DNA from: Chrysomallon squamiferum
Taxonomy: Eukaryota > Mollusca > Gastropoda > Neomphalida > Peltospiridae
Assembly: GCA_012295275.1 (NCBI GenBank)
Contig: CM022672.1
Span: 19,966,894 to 20,030,893, forward strand
Length of the DNA: 64,000 nt
Reading direction: 5' to 3'
In this document: one piece after another, positions 41,419 to 53,712 of the stretch
Position numbering within the stretch: position 1 is the first letter of the stretch
How the letters are laid out: each line of letters opens with the position of its first letter
Program-made: the position numbers and the translations under genes
Notes under the pieces: model-generated
Told to the model about the DNA's origin: nothing
Database searches by the model: none
What the model saw: the letters and a program-made list of their open reading frames with translations, nothing else

Positions 41419-42545
41419 ATGAAATTCTGTGTAACAAACTAACTACTCTCTCTTTCCCAAAGAAGTGTGAAGCTAATTATTTTGATTCTATATTGATTGT
41501 GAAGGAGCATTACACATTTTAAATATATATATTTTTTTATCCCCTCCAAAAAATTAATATAAATAAATAATAAATAAATAATAATAAATAATAATAATAA
41601 GATGAAGAATATAAAATTGAAAAAAAAAAACAACAACAAACAGAAAAGCAATACATAATATATTAATTATCTCTTTTGTGTAAAATAATGCAGACTTTCA
41701 ACACTATAAATGATTATGCCTCACTATTGAACATAAAGCCAAAATGCATTTTTATACATTGTACTTTAGAGTGATTGTAATTATTGTTGTTGTCGCGTTG
41801 ATGTGGTGGGGTTTAAATGTGTTGCTGTTTAATCTTTTTAATTAGTTTCTCTTATAATAATAATTATTATTATTATTAAAACATTATTTTATTTTATTTA
41901 TTTATTTATTTATTTATTGGATTCTGTTTGATTTATTAGTGTTCATTTATTTTAATTCTTTATTATATATACCTCTTCTTTTTTTCTTTTTTTTAAATTC
42001 ACATTTAAAACATCTTATGTATCGAGAAACTATGCTTCCTATTAAATATGTATTTAATCGTGATTAATAGTAATACTAACAACCTATCACTTATACTATC
42101 AGTGATCGAATTAGCTTGTTTTTGTGTTGGTGTATATTTTTTTGTTAGCGCATAATTATGTCCATTAAAACTTAAAAGGCTTTTGTTTGTCAGACAAATT
42201 CTAGGTGCAAAACTAAATTTAAAAACATATACATAAAAAGAACACAATATCAATGATTAAAATGTAATTTATATTAAACCAATGAAATATGGCTGTGGGT
42301 TTTCGTTGTTTCTTTTAACAAATAAATAAACAAAGGCAACGCGACGACAAAGATAGAAAGAAAGAATATATGATAAAATCGGTGGAGATAACAATTTAAG
42401 AAAAAAGATAATGATAAATTTACACACACACACGCATATATATATTCTTATTAAAAACAGGTGTATCGTCTGTCATACTCACAAAAAGTCTGTAACTTCA
42501 AAATTTACAGAAATAAACGGACCAGATTTAAAAAAAAAAAGTATT

Positions 42546-42677
42546 GTTATTTATTATTATTATTATCATCATCATTATCATCATCATTATTATTACCATT
42601 ATTTTTATTATTATTATTAAATTATTATTTATTATTATTATTATTATTATTTAATTATTATTTATTATTATTGTTAT
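42546..42677. repeat. (TTA/ATC)n trinucleotide microsatellite cluster
   Basis: About 130 bp of TTA and ATC/ATT triplets with short interruptions. Open frames across it translate as Tyr/His or Leu/Ser runs and are artefacts. Confidence 0.93.
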
Positions 42678-42798
42678 TTCAATCATTTTTACTAGTAGTG
42701 GTTGTGGTAATAACAGTAGTAGTAATAGTGGCAGTAGCAGTAAAATGGTAAACAACTAAAATATACGATGATAATGTATTGTTTTTTAAATATTATTT

Positions 42799-42803
<5 letters not shown>

Positions 42804-42855
<52 letters not shown>
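42804..42855. repeat. (GA)n microsatellite
   Basis: About 52 bp of uninterrupted AG dinucleotides in the SCaMC-MEGF8 spacer, a purine tract that can act as a GAGA-type element in some animals. Confidence 0.97.
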
Positions 42856-42857
<2 letters not shown>

Positions 42858-44034
42858 AATACATTAACTACTGTTATATCAGTTTTTAAATATAATGTTT
42901 GTTTAATGAATATTACTCCAGATAACCTAAAATAAGTATGTTTCTTCTAGAGACATTAGGTGATAAATAATAAAACTATTAATATTTCGTATTTGTGATT
43001 CAGTTAATTAACAGTCCTATCAAGCCGCAATATGTCAACGATTGCATAGTATTTATAACGAATTGTGTATTAAAGATCTTGATATGAATTTTCCTGTTTA
43101 TGTGAATATGCATACAAAATTATCTATCTGCTAACGACTGATAAGTAGTATCGAATTTCGTTATACATATCATAATGCAAAAAACTAATGATTTCATCTA
43201 TTACTATTCTTTTACTTTATTTTAGTATATTTAATGACCACTTACGAGATCAAATAAAAATAAAGATTCGCACATTGAAAGAATAAAGATTTGGGAAGTT
43301 AATATTCACTGAGCTTTTTGTAGATTACTCTTATTAATATACACTAATTAGTATTATATACTAATATATACTAACCTATTTATTGTTATTATTATAAAAT
43401 TAATTGTTTGTAAAATGACATCTCATCCACGAAACACGATTTATATCTATTCTGAGGAGGACAGATAATTTTGTTTGTGGTTACTATTATTTTAAACTAA
43501 GATCAATATGAACTTACCTGTAAGTTTTATTCGCTATAAAATAGATATATTAAGTGAGTAAATATTATTTGATAAATTTATGTAATAATAAAAAAATCAC
43601 CAAAATCAGTAATAATTATCATAAATAATCATGTAATATTAGGCTTAAATAAATAGTAAGTAAATAAAAGTCTCTAACAACAAAATATGCAAAAGATAAA
43701 ATTTAAATGCTTATGAAATATAGTATCCGTATAGCAATATGTAGATTAATCAGAAGGGAAGAAAGTTTATTGGAATGTCGTATCGAGAAAATCAGCCAAT
43801 CAATGGACGACAATTCCGTCAGCTGCAGAACAGCTATTTTGGGAACAAAGCAATGGACACCTTGCGTTTTAATCTGTCAAAGTGAACACTTTGCTATCAG
43901 CTGATCTGATGCATGTTTGTTATGCTAGAATAATGCTTTTTAGTTTTGATCCACCTCGATGAAAGTAGACCCAGGGTGCTTCACTCTGGGCTTACGAATG
44001 GTGATATTTAAAATGGGATGATCTGGGAAAACCA

Positions 44035-44064
44035 CTTCGACCAAAAATCACTTCTTGGTCGAAG
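44035..44064 (+). promoter_or_regulatory. Perfect 10-bp inverted repeat just upstream of MEGF8
   Basis: CTTCGACCAA (44035-44044) and its exact reverse complement TTGGTCGAAG (44055-44064) are separated by 10 bases, about 130 bp before the MEGF8 start codon. It could be a dyad binding site or, if transcribed, a stable hairpin. The right arm ends AAG followed by GTAAAA, which also looks like a splice donor, so a 5' non-coding exon ending here is possible. Confidence 0.5.
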
Positions 44065-44169
44065 GTAAAAAGAGGAGTAAAAAAAAAAAAAAAAAAAAGT
44101 CAACAAAATCAACAAAATAATATATACTGAAGAAAAACATTTAAAAATTCAGTGTCGTGCCTGTTTTTG

Positions 44170-44238
44170 ATGTAAAATATTTGAATGAACAAGCCATGCA
44201 GTGTGCAGCAGTTGGTGTTGTATGCATTTTCCTGTTGA
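44170..44238 (+). promoter_or_regulatory. Upstream ORFs in the MEGF8 leader
   Basis: Before the chosen MEGF8 ATG (44196) there is a minimal start-stop uORF (ATG TAA, 44170-44175). A second uORF of 17 codons starts at 44185 and ends with TGA at 44236-44238, overlapping the MEGF8 start in another frame. Both contexts are weaker than the main gccATGc. They would lower MEGF8 translation if this part is in the mature leader. Confidence 0.4.
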
Positions 44239-46496
44239 CGGGGCTTAAGACGACGACGGCTTCATGCAGTGGTCGCAAAGTCCTAAGAGGACAGAAAGGC
44301 ATGATTTCAGATGGACGAGGGAACTACCTCGCCAACGCCCATTGTGAATGGTTAATTGATGGTAAGTAATATATATTCATAATATTGCATCCAAAATTCA
44401 TAGTTGTAACTGTTAAATGATTAACACTAATTTTACTTTATTATTAGTTTTTAATACATCGTTGTTATTGGTTTTTTTTTGTTTGTTTGTTGTTTGTTTT
44501 TGTTTTTTCAATAATTTTATTTATTTAATATATTTATTTATTATTATTATTATTATTTTAATGTATTAATATCCAGATAAATTTATCCAAGATAAATTCA
44601 AAATTTTATCTTTCTCTCTTGATTGCAATAAGCTTTACACATTTTCCTAGCTGGAAACATATTTGGTTGTAAGCATATAAAAGCAAACATACACAAACTT
44701 GTCATTAAATTATTTTCTAGCGTACTAATAATCAGTTGTTATCATTTTGAAACAGAAAAGACAATTTTCATATTATTAACATAAATATAAACAGCAATGA
44801 CACTTTCTATATATATATATATTCAATTATGATATTTAAAATAATAGTTAAGTATTTAAATGTATAAACATCTCGTTGTTAGAGATGACCTAATGTAGGT
44901 TCACTTGTTAGATGTATTGAAAAAACAGTAGCCCTTGTAGTTTGCAGAATAAGTTACAAGTGACGGAAAGGAATATACAGATAGGTATGGGATTCAATTA
45001 CCCTGTTAGATCTGACATAATAACTTATAAACTTCTCATTTTCTCTGGAATGTTATTTTATCTAAATTATTTTGCCACCTTTAGTTCCTTGTTTAGAAGT
45101 ATTATAATTAGTAAAAAGATGGTGTTAATAATTCACACCTAAGTTGTAAGAATTCATGGCAAAAATTTTTTCTGAAGGGCATTTCACAGACACACCAGAA
45201 AACTAACAAAAATCCATAAAGTAAGGTTAATGTATGTATAGAAAAATTCTGAAATAGATAATTATTTTGAAAAAAAATAACCTTAACATAAATGTTCAGA
45301 TGTTCATTTATAATTATGACTGTTATAATTTTATATATGGTGACTTTTTTTTTTTTTTGACATTTTGTTTGTGTTTTGTAAACATTGTCAAAAAATGGAC
45401 ATCTGCTTTAGCATGTTTTGGAATAAAATTATCTGATGATGATAATACACAAATAGAGAAAATAGGACCAAATTTGGCAAATATATACCAAATCAGAAGC
45501 AGTGTTAGATACTATCTAATTTTTGCATGAAAATATCTCTAAATAAATCATGTATCATTTTGTGTATTTACTTGTTTAAATTAAGTCATTAAATTTCAGC
45601 CAGCTGTCAGATCTTGACAACCTGTATATCAAACGTTGTTAACTGGGATATGGTGGTTTAACACAATCTGAATCATGCTTGTATAATACATTCTGAAGGA
45701 TTTATCATTTTTCAGTCTTGAAATTAATAGCTCTCTGTATTTAATCAGTGTTGCTTAACCAGAAATTCTGAACACACATTGAATAAAGCTAGTGATTTAA
45801 CAGCTGTGATAATAAACCATCAGGTATCTAGGACATGGTAGAGGATTTTGTTTTTCAAAACTTTTAAAATAACATATTCATCCCTGAAGTTCCTATTCAT
45901 GGCCCTAGATACTTCTTGTCTACAGGTTTCATATATTCATTTGTGTGTTCCTGAACTTTGAATTATGAATTTATCAAAACATAGCAAAAATATATTCTGA
46001 ACTCTTCTCTGAATAGTCTAGATAAATATTTATAATCTTCCTGTTTTATGTTCCACATCTGTAGTGTAACATGATATTATGTTTACATGATTCTCACATA
46101 GGAATGAAATTAAATTTTAAAAATGCACAACATTACAGTTTACTTCCTTAAACTTTAAAGAAACATTATGTGGGGAAACTAAATGTATTTTGTTATTTCT
46201 TATGATGACTATGCATTGATGCAGTTTCTCTTCTTAATAATGTATTTTTACATAAAAACATATTTACAAAGCAATAAATTTATTTTCTGTTACACATTTC
46301 TTGGCTTGCTATATAATAATTTCATGTTTCAGCTGGCAGTCCAAACAAAACCATCCATCTTGAGTTTAAGAGCATGGCCACAGAATGCTCTTTTGACTTT
46401 CTCTTTATATATGATGGAAATTCATATGCAAGTCCCTTGATTGCCAGTTTCAGTGGTGACAGTCCACCTAATCCTGTTCTGGCTAAATCTGGATAT
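44196..46496 (+). CDS. MEGF8: MEGF8 exons 1-2: signal peptide and first CUB domain
   Basis: Exon 1 encodes a signal peptide (MQCAAVGVVCIFLLTGLKTT, cleavage likely before Ser-Cys) and the CUB start with GNYLANAHCEWLID. Exon 2 adds the ECSFDFLFIYDGNS calcium-site core, where Asp-Tyr-Asp-Gly is typical of CUB, and SPLIASFSGD. The CUB finishes at the beginning of exon 3 (YLFSDRNYMKEGFEATY). Intron 1 is about 2 kb and lacks other features. Confidence 0.93.
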
Positions 46497-49400
46497 GTAA
46501 GTAATTTAAACTATTTTTCATAGAAATATTTCAATAAGAAAATTTCAGTTGAAAACAAGATAAGAAGAAAAAGGTCACAGAACAGAACAAGCCATATTTA
46601 TATATTACTGTTGGTTTTAAAACATTTTTATGAATTTTAGTTCCTGTGCATTTAAAAGAAAAAAAAGGAAAAGAAATAGGCTTAAAAAAAGTCAATTAAG
46701 CCTGAGAAAAATCATTAGTAAATATTATTTCATTTCAGTGCAGCTGATCTATCTGTGTCAATCTCTCTTTTATTATTCATCAGATTTCAGAATTAAGTTA
46801 TTGCAATAATAATAAGTTTGCAATATTATTCAACACTTTCATCACCTTTTGCAATATGTTTTATATGCATACACACACAATCACATGCACATACATGCAT
46901 ACCACACAGTCACAACCTTTTCAAAATATATATTTTAAGATGTCTTTGATTATGGTTTCTGTTTCAGATGTTACTGTATTTGTTCAGTGATAGGAACTAC
47001 ATGAAGGAAGGTTTTGAAGCAACCTATATGGTTCTTGATTGTCCTTGGAACTGCAGTGGCCATGGAGAATGCATCAACCATCAGTGTCGATGTTTACCAG
47101 ATTACAGAGGATTAGCATGTGAACATCAGTCATGTCCTGACAACTGCAGCAATCACGGTGTCTGCAAACCTGCTGGACAGTTTCCAAGTAAGTGTGTATG
47201 TGAGGCTGGATACATTGGATCTAACTGTGGCTTGTCTGTTCTTGACGAAACTGGGTCTGGACAGTGGTATTCATTGGAAGTGACAAGCCCACATTTTAAA
47301 CCACGAACCTTTCACACCGGTGCATTTTTAGAATCAACCAACTGTTTATGGATATTTGGTGGTTATGATTTAAATTCAGTGTTAAATGACCTTCTAAAAT
47401 TTTGCGTGAATAAGAATGAGTGGGAGAGTGTGTTGCAAACTGACCCTTGGCCTAGTGCTAGAAAAGGACATGCAATGGCTGCTGTCTCAGATGGCTTCTA
47501 TGTATTTGGTGGGATTCTACAAAATGGTTCTCACAGCAATGATTTGTGGTTCTTCAATGTCACCAGCAACAACTTTACTCAAAAGGCTGTGAATAGCACT
47601 GTCATTCCTCTGCCCATAACAGGGCATACATTAACCAGGGCAGAATCTTGGATTTACTTGTTTGGTGGGAAATCTGAAGATCGCATTTTAACTGATTATA
47701 TGTACAGAATTGATACAGATAAAGCAGAACAGTGGGAAAGGGTTCACTTCAAAGGAGGCAATTTTCCTAGAAAACGCCTTGTTGGACATTCCACAGTATA
47801 TCACAAGGAGTCCAAATCGCTGGTCGTGTTTGGAGGATACTTACAAAGGAGTGCCCTGATCAGTGAAAGGACCAATCACATTCACATGTTCCACATCGAA
47901 GATAACTATTGGGCGGATCTGGACAATCGCAGGTCAGACAAGTCTTTGGGTCCGATCCATGGAGCGTTCCATTCTGCTGTGATAATGGGGAACTACCTCG
48001 TTGTTTATGGAGGCAACACACACATTCATCATCATTTGGAGGTCTGTTATAACGATGGTTTCTACTTTTATCATCTTGGCTGTCATGTCTGGGTCAATCA
48101 GACTATCTTTTCAGGTAAATATTATTACTGTTTTTATTATTTTTAAATATTCAATTTTTTTTTTTTTTTTTTTTTTTTGCTATTTAAAGATCAATTGTTT
48201 TTATTTGGCCTTGAATTTTGATGCAGCTGTTTGATGAGGTAATAATATATAGTGTTTGGCAAACAGAAAGCTTTTATATAATATTTAATAATGATATTTA
48301 AGTATTAATCATTCAGCACTTGTAATTGGACAAACCATTCTACCAAATTATGTTGTAAGAAAATCATTTTGTTGATTTGCTTGTTAAAGAATGTTGTTAT
48401 AAAGCATATTATTATGTTCATGCACTCAGTCCAGAAGCCAATCTTATTAGTTGCCAGTATATTACCTGGTGATTAATAGGTCAGACTATTCAAGATTATT
48501 GAAAAAGATGACAAGAGAGATCTTTCACTTTGCCAGTGAGCACTCTAAAAGATCTGGTGCCAGAACACAATCTATGTTTAATTAAACAATAGATTATGGA
48601 TTGCAACATCAAGGGACCACTTGTGATAAATTATTTTATATGCTCATGATAGCGTGTGTACAAATATTTTTATTATATACATGATAATGCAGCCATTCCT
48701 AATTTCTAGTTTTTCTTCTTTTTTTGGTGGGAGAAACAATCCTTTAAGGAAATCTGAATGCCTCCTGTAAAAAAAATGATACAGCATGAACAGATATACA
48801 GAAAATCCCCTTCCTATATTTTTCATTTCATGGCTCCTTCAAATATGCCAAAGTCCCTAAGGCAATCTTTATGATAATGTACAAAATAAGTTCAATATGT
48901 CTCATGTATGAATTTTTAATAATGCTATAGGGCACGTCACTTTTTATTAACAATGATAAAAATGATAATGACCCTACAAAAAATATAGTAATATTACCTT
49001 AACAATAACGACATAGCTAAACATCAGGAGATAGTAATGTAAATAATTAGTACAGAGAAATATAATTAAATCTATAAACTAAATTACTTATATAACATAA
49101 TATATGAAATATACTGATGCACAAAAGGTCAATCAATATGTAGTCCTGTAACTAGTGATTAGTTTTAATCATTTTAAAGCACAACATTTTTATAAGTACA
49201 GATTATACAAATGTAGTGTGGCACTTTTAAAAATATTTTGTCACCAAATAATCTTTTCATATCAACTTTGTAAATTATTATGATTAAATCCTTATGAAGA
49301 AAAAAAAAAAAAAAGAAGAATTCTTATGATTGTTTTTTTAAAAGTTACTTAATTTTATGATTTGTGTTTACATATCAAAATATAGACACAGTTGCACACA

Positions 49401-52359
49401 CACACACACACACACAAACACATATGCATATATTACACTGGCTACTTAATAATTTCTTGACAATTATCAGATCGTTAAATTATCCTGTAAAAGCAAAATG
49501 TTCTGATTATATTATATCTTAATAATAAATAAGCAATTTACTAACTTTGTCTTGTTTTATTTTTTTTTTATTTAACTAAGATAAGCTTAATTTTTATATT
49601 TTATAATTGTATATACTTTTTGCAAAAATTATAATGACAATAACAATTTTAAAATGGCTATGGAATATATTATCAGTAAATTATTGCTGAGTAATGTATT
49701 ATTCATCATACAATTTTAATTATTATCCAGAGACAAATTTATGCTGTATTTGCAATTGTAATGGCTTATATATGAAATTAGGTATGTTAATATTATGTGT
49801 TCATTAAAATAAAAAGCTGATAGCATACTGACTACATTGAGGTAAATGAGGCAAATGTGTCATACTGAAATTGACAATTTCTAAATATTATTATTTTTTT
49901 TTTTTGTACAAAGCTTTTATTTTAAAAATATAGAATATAAATCTCTATTCTGATAGAAATGATATCCATTGAATGAATGCCATTTGAAGTCTACCAACAT
50001 CATTGCAATGAAAAACTTAGGTGTCCCCAAGACCCCTTGCCCAATTTGTTTTGGATGGCTCATCTCAGCGATTAAGTGTTTTTACCTCATTTCAAAAAGA
50101 GTCTAGTTATGGCCATGGCATATATGTTTACGTAATCTTAATAAAGTATCCATTTATAAATGTTTAAGACATTTTTAAATATATTGAAAGATTAAATTTT
50201 ACTTAATCAAGAATTTCTTTGTGTATTTAGTTGGTAGGAGTTCAATTAGCTATACAGTACATTAAAGATTCTTTTGTGTTTATACCTCAAGGATGTTTTT
50301 TTCTTTAAAGCTATTATTCTTTCAGTCTATACCACACACAGTACTTTTCTATAAATAGATGGATTATTTCTATATTAGGAACTTCAGGATAACTGAATGA
50401 AAGCTGCAATCAAAAAAATACCATTACCAATTTTTAAATAGATCTTGATTTAATTAAGTACATTAGTGGAGTAGTGCACAAAATAAAAAGATACAGCATG
50501 CACTTAGAATTTGTTATTATTTTCCACTTTTTCTTCTTACTCTTAACTTGAATCAAAAAATAATTGTCTACTGATTATTATTATTAGTTATGTGAAACCA
50601 ATGCGAACAGGAAATTTACTTGAAATAATGATGAATATTGTTAATAACAGAAACCTGCAGGCTTTGAAAATTTAAGAAACTGATTTTGATTCTAAAACAT
50701 GGATGGAACCAAGAGAATAGATCAATGTAATTGCTGAAGAATATTTCTTGGTGACTGCCAACCCACTCATTTCCTACTAATCAATAAGACTTCTGCATAT
50801 TTAGATATATGATGTTATTTCTTATTGTAAATAAATGCTTCTTTTAGGTAGCCATGGTAATAATGCTAATGATTTTTATATTATGGTGCAGTAATTAGAA
50901 AATGGAATATAATCACACAATGTTATGCATTCATAAACTTGTAAGGCATGCATTTATTTTTTAACCTTTTTTTTTTCTTTAAAGGATATAATTGGTATAT
51001 ATATATAGGCATATATATTGTTTTAAAAAGTGTGTGACCATTTTGAATTTTAAATATTAAAATAACAAAACCAGCACTGCTTATTGATTTTGATGTCTGG
51101 ATAATACCATGGGTTGAAGTAACATAAATACAGCAGTGTTTAATTAAATCAAATTGTTATAATTAAACAGGCAGCTGCAGTCCTTTAGAGAGTTTAATAG
51201 ATGTAACTTAGCAAGTCCTTGAAACTGTGCCAAAACAATGTTCTGTTGATATGTAACACTTGGTGATAAAAAATAAACCCCAGAGGAAACAAATTTACAT
51301 TATATGAACAAAAGTTCAGTAGGTTACATAAATATTTATATACCTATATTGATTCACAAAATTAATATCAGTATGTATAGGTAACTTTCAGACCTTTGTA
51401 ATGTCATTACTGAATTATTATTGTTGTTGTTATTTTTTTATTATTATTTTATTATTAATATTTAATGTTTTCTTTATCTAAATAATCAATTAATTTTGTA
51501 ATTTAATAGCTACATTTATTTTATTTCTGGTTAAGTAGCAAACAATTTAACTTACATAAAATAAAAGAAATGAAAATTGTTAAATATTCTGAATATATAG
51601 ATTATGATAAATTAATATTCATTGGGTTTGTTTTGATTTAATTTGTTGATATTAGTGAGAATAAAAATCAATGTTGAAAACTGAATTATTGAATTAAAAA
51701 AGAAAATATGAAATAACATGGGTTTATTTTCTTGTAATATTTTTGGAGAAAATACTCTGCTTAAAACATTTATTAAATTATCTGTTTAATAATGTTAAAA
51801 TAAAATATCTGAAACAGAAATTAAATTATCAAAAAATAAAAAACACTAAATTTTTGACAGAAACTGACTGTATAATTTTCCACTGTATATTACCTCATCT
51901 TCAAATGAAAAGAAGAATATCAATGTTTTTATCATTAATTTAAAATATTTATCTTATTTTGTTTTGATTTTTAATTTTAAATACTTAATTAATATACTTA
52001 TGTAGACTGATTCTACATTAGTTGTTTTTTTTTTTTTTTTTTTTTTCAAAGCATGAAAAAACCAACCTCTATGATCTATCAGAAACAATTGATAAGACAC
52101 AATATTTTTGAAGGTGTCAATATTTTAATTTAAATTTACATTTAATTTTTTTTTTTTTTTTCATTCTTTCAGGACTTTCATCACAATTGCCAAAGAAGGG
52201 TCGTTTTGGACATATCGCAGGTGTGGTCAATAGCAACATACTGTTGATTGCTGGTGGCTATTCAGGACAGGTTCTGGGAGATCTGATAGCCTACAAAGCA
52301 CCCCCAGCTGTCTCACCACACCAGGTGAAAAGATGAATATTCATATTATCTTTATATGT

Positions 52360-52396
<37 letters not shown>

Positions 52397-53681
52397 CCAG
52401 TGTATGCTGTCAGAATCTATTTAAAAATACCTTCCAGCTTCTTTTAATTTATTATTCATTAATAAAACTTATATCTGGAGAAAGCAATGAAATTTTGGTT
52501 ATTTTTTAGCTTATTCTTGTGAGGCCTCTATATATGTATGAAAAGATGCATGTGTACATAAGTAACAGGTTATATTAAAAAAAAAAAAAATTATCATATT
52601 AACAGCTCTATATATATATATTGTTGAGGTATGGATAGATATACATGAATATGTATGTGTAAAAATGTGTATAAAATGTGTATTTATATATATATATATT
52701 TTTTTGTTTTGTTTTTTATTTTGACCAGTCATCACTTGACAAAGACTTGGACCATTGTCTCAATTACACTAGTTGGTCAAACTGTCTCGGAGACCCAGAA
52801 TGTATTTACTGTAAATTCAAACCCAACAACGAATCGAAAAACATGTCTCAAGAATCATGTGTGCATAGAACCCGTACTGAGGTAAGTGTAATTAGATTAC
52901 ATTTCTCTTCTTTTTTTAAAACTTTTATACAAATCACATAGCCAAACCAAATTAAATAAAAAAAAAAAAAAAAAAAAAATACATTTTACAAGTGTTACTC
53001 TATATTAATTCTTAAATACATATTCATTTAAATCATTCTCTTAGCTTTTCTTAGTAAAGTTAGCTTTATCTGTCATTGTGTATCCCCATGTATTTAATGC
53101 AGCATTTCAAAAATTACTGGATATTCAACACCAACAGCAATTATTTTTTTTATTTAAGATTTTCTTCTTTTTATTATTATTATTATTATTCAATTAGCAA
53201 TGTGAATCTACCATCAACATTACTCACAATCACTGCCCAGGGATATGCCCTGCCCTACACACCTGTTCTACCTGTGTTAGCCAGGGGAAGGGGGCATCAT
53301 TGTTTCCATCTTCTCCTCGACGACGTGTCTACAGTGAACAATGCAGCTGGTGTGTAAAACAAGCTGTTTGTCAAAGCAGAGCTGGTAGGTTTCTCTCACA
53401 CTTACCAATAATTAATACTTTAGTATTATGAATAACAAATGTAATGTTATTGTCATGATGGCACTTCAGGTCTCTACTGACTAATATGCACAATTAATGT
53501 GTTTATATTAATCTCTGAAAATCTAACTTTGTTGATAATATATATAAAGATATAGATATACATACATGTGCATGTGGATATACCCATGTACAAATTCACA
53601 CATCGACATCCACTTAAACAAAGATATGAAGTGAAATAAAAAAGTGATTTTCTAAAAATGTGTGTGTGTGTGTGTGTGAGA

Positions 53682-53712
<31 letters not shown>

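Larger units (their letters stand above)
41327..44195. other. Divergent intergenic region between SCaMC and MEGF8
   Basis: Roughly 2.9 kb separating two head-to-head genes. Near SCaMC are the CCAAT box and moderately GC-richer DNA (41330-41450). The middle is dominated by TTA/ATT, TTTA and GA microsatellites. From about 43740 the sequence becomes more complex, with CCAAT in cagCCAATcaatgg near 43794, then the 10-bp inverted repeat at 44035-44064, an A-run of about 19 (44079-44097), and the MEGF8 leader. Confidence 0.65.

Noticed and set aside
42411-42751. Overlapping frames of 69 and 96 codons
   Set aside because: Translation of TTA/ATC microsatellites (Tyr, His, Leu or Ser runs).
43707-43904. 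65-codon frame upstream of MEGF8
   Set aside because: No domain; contains a CCAAT box and is better explained as promoter DNA.
44157-44195. GTG start extending MEGF8 by 13 residues
   Set aside because: Not an ATG, and the extension would put hydrophilic residues before the signal peptide.
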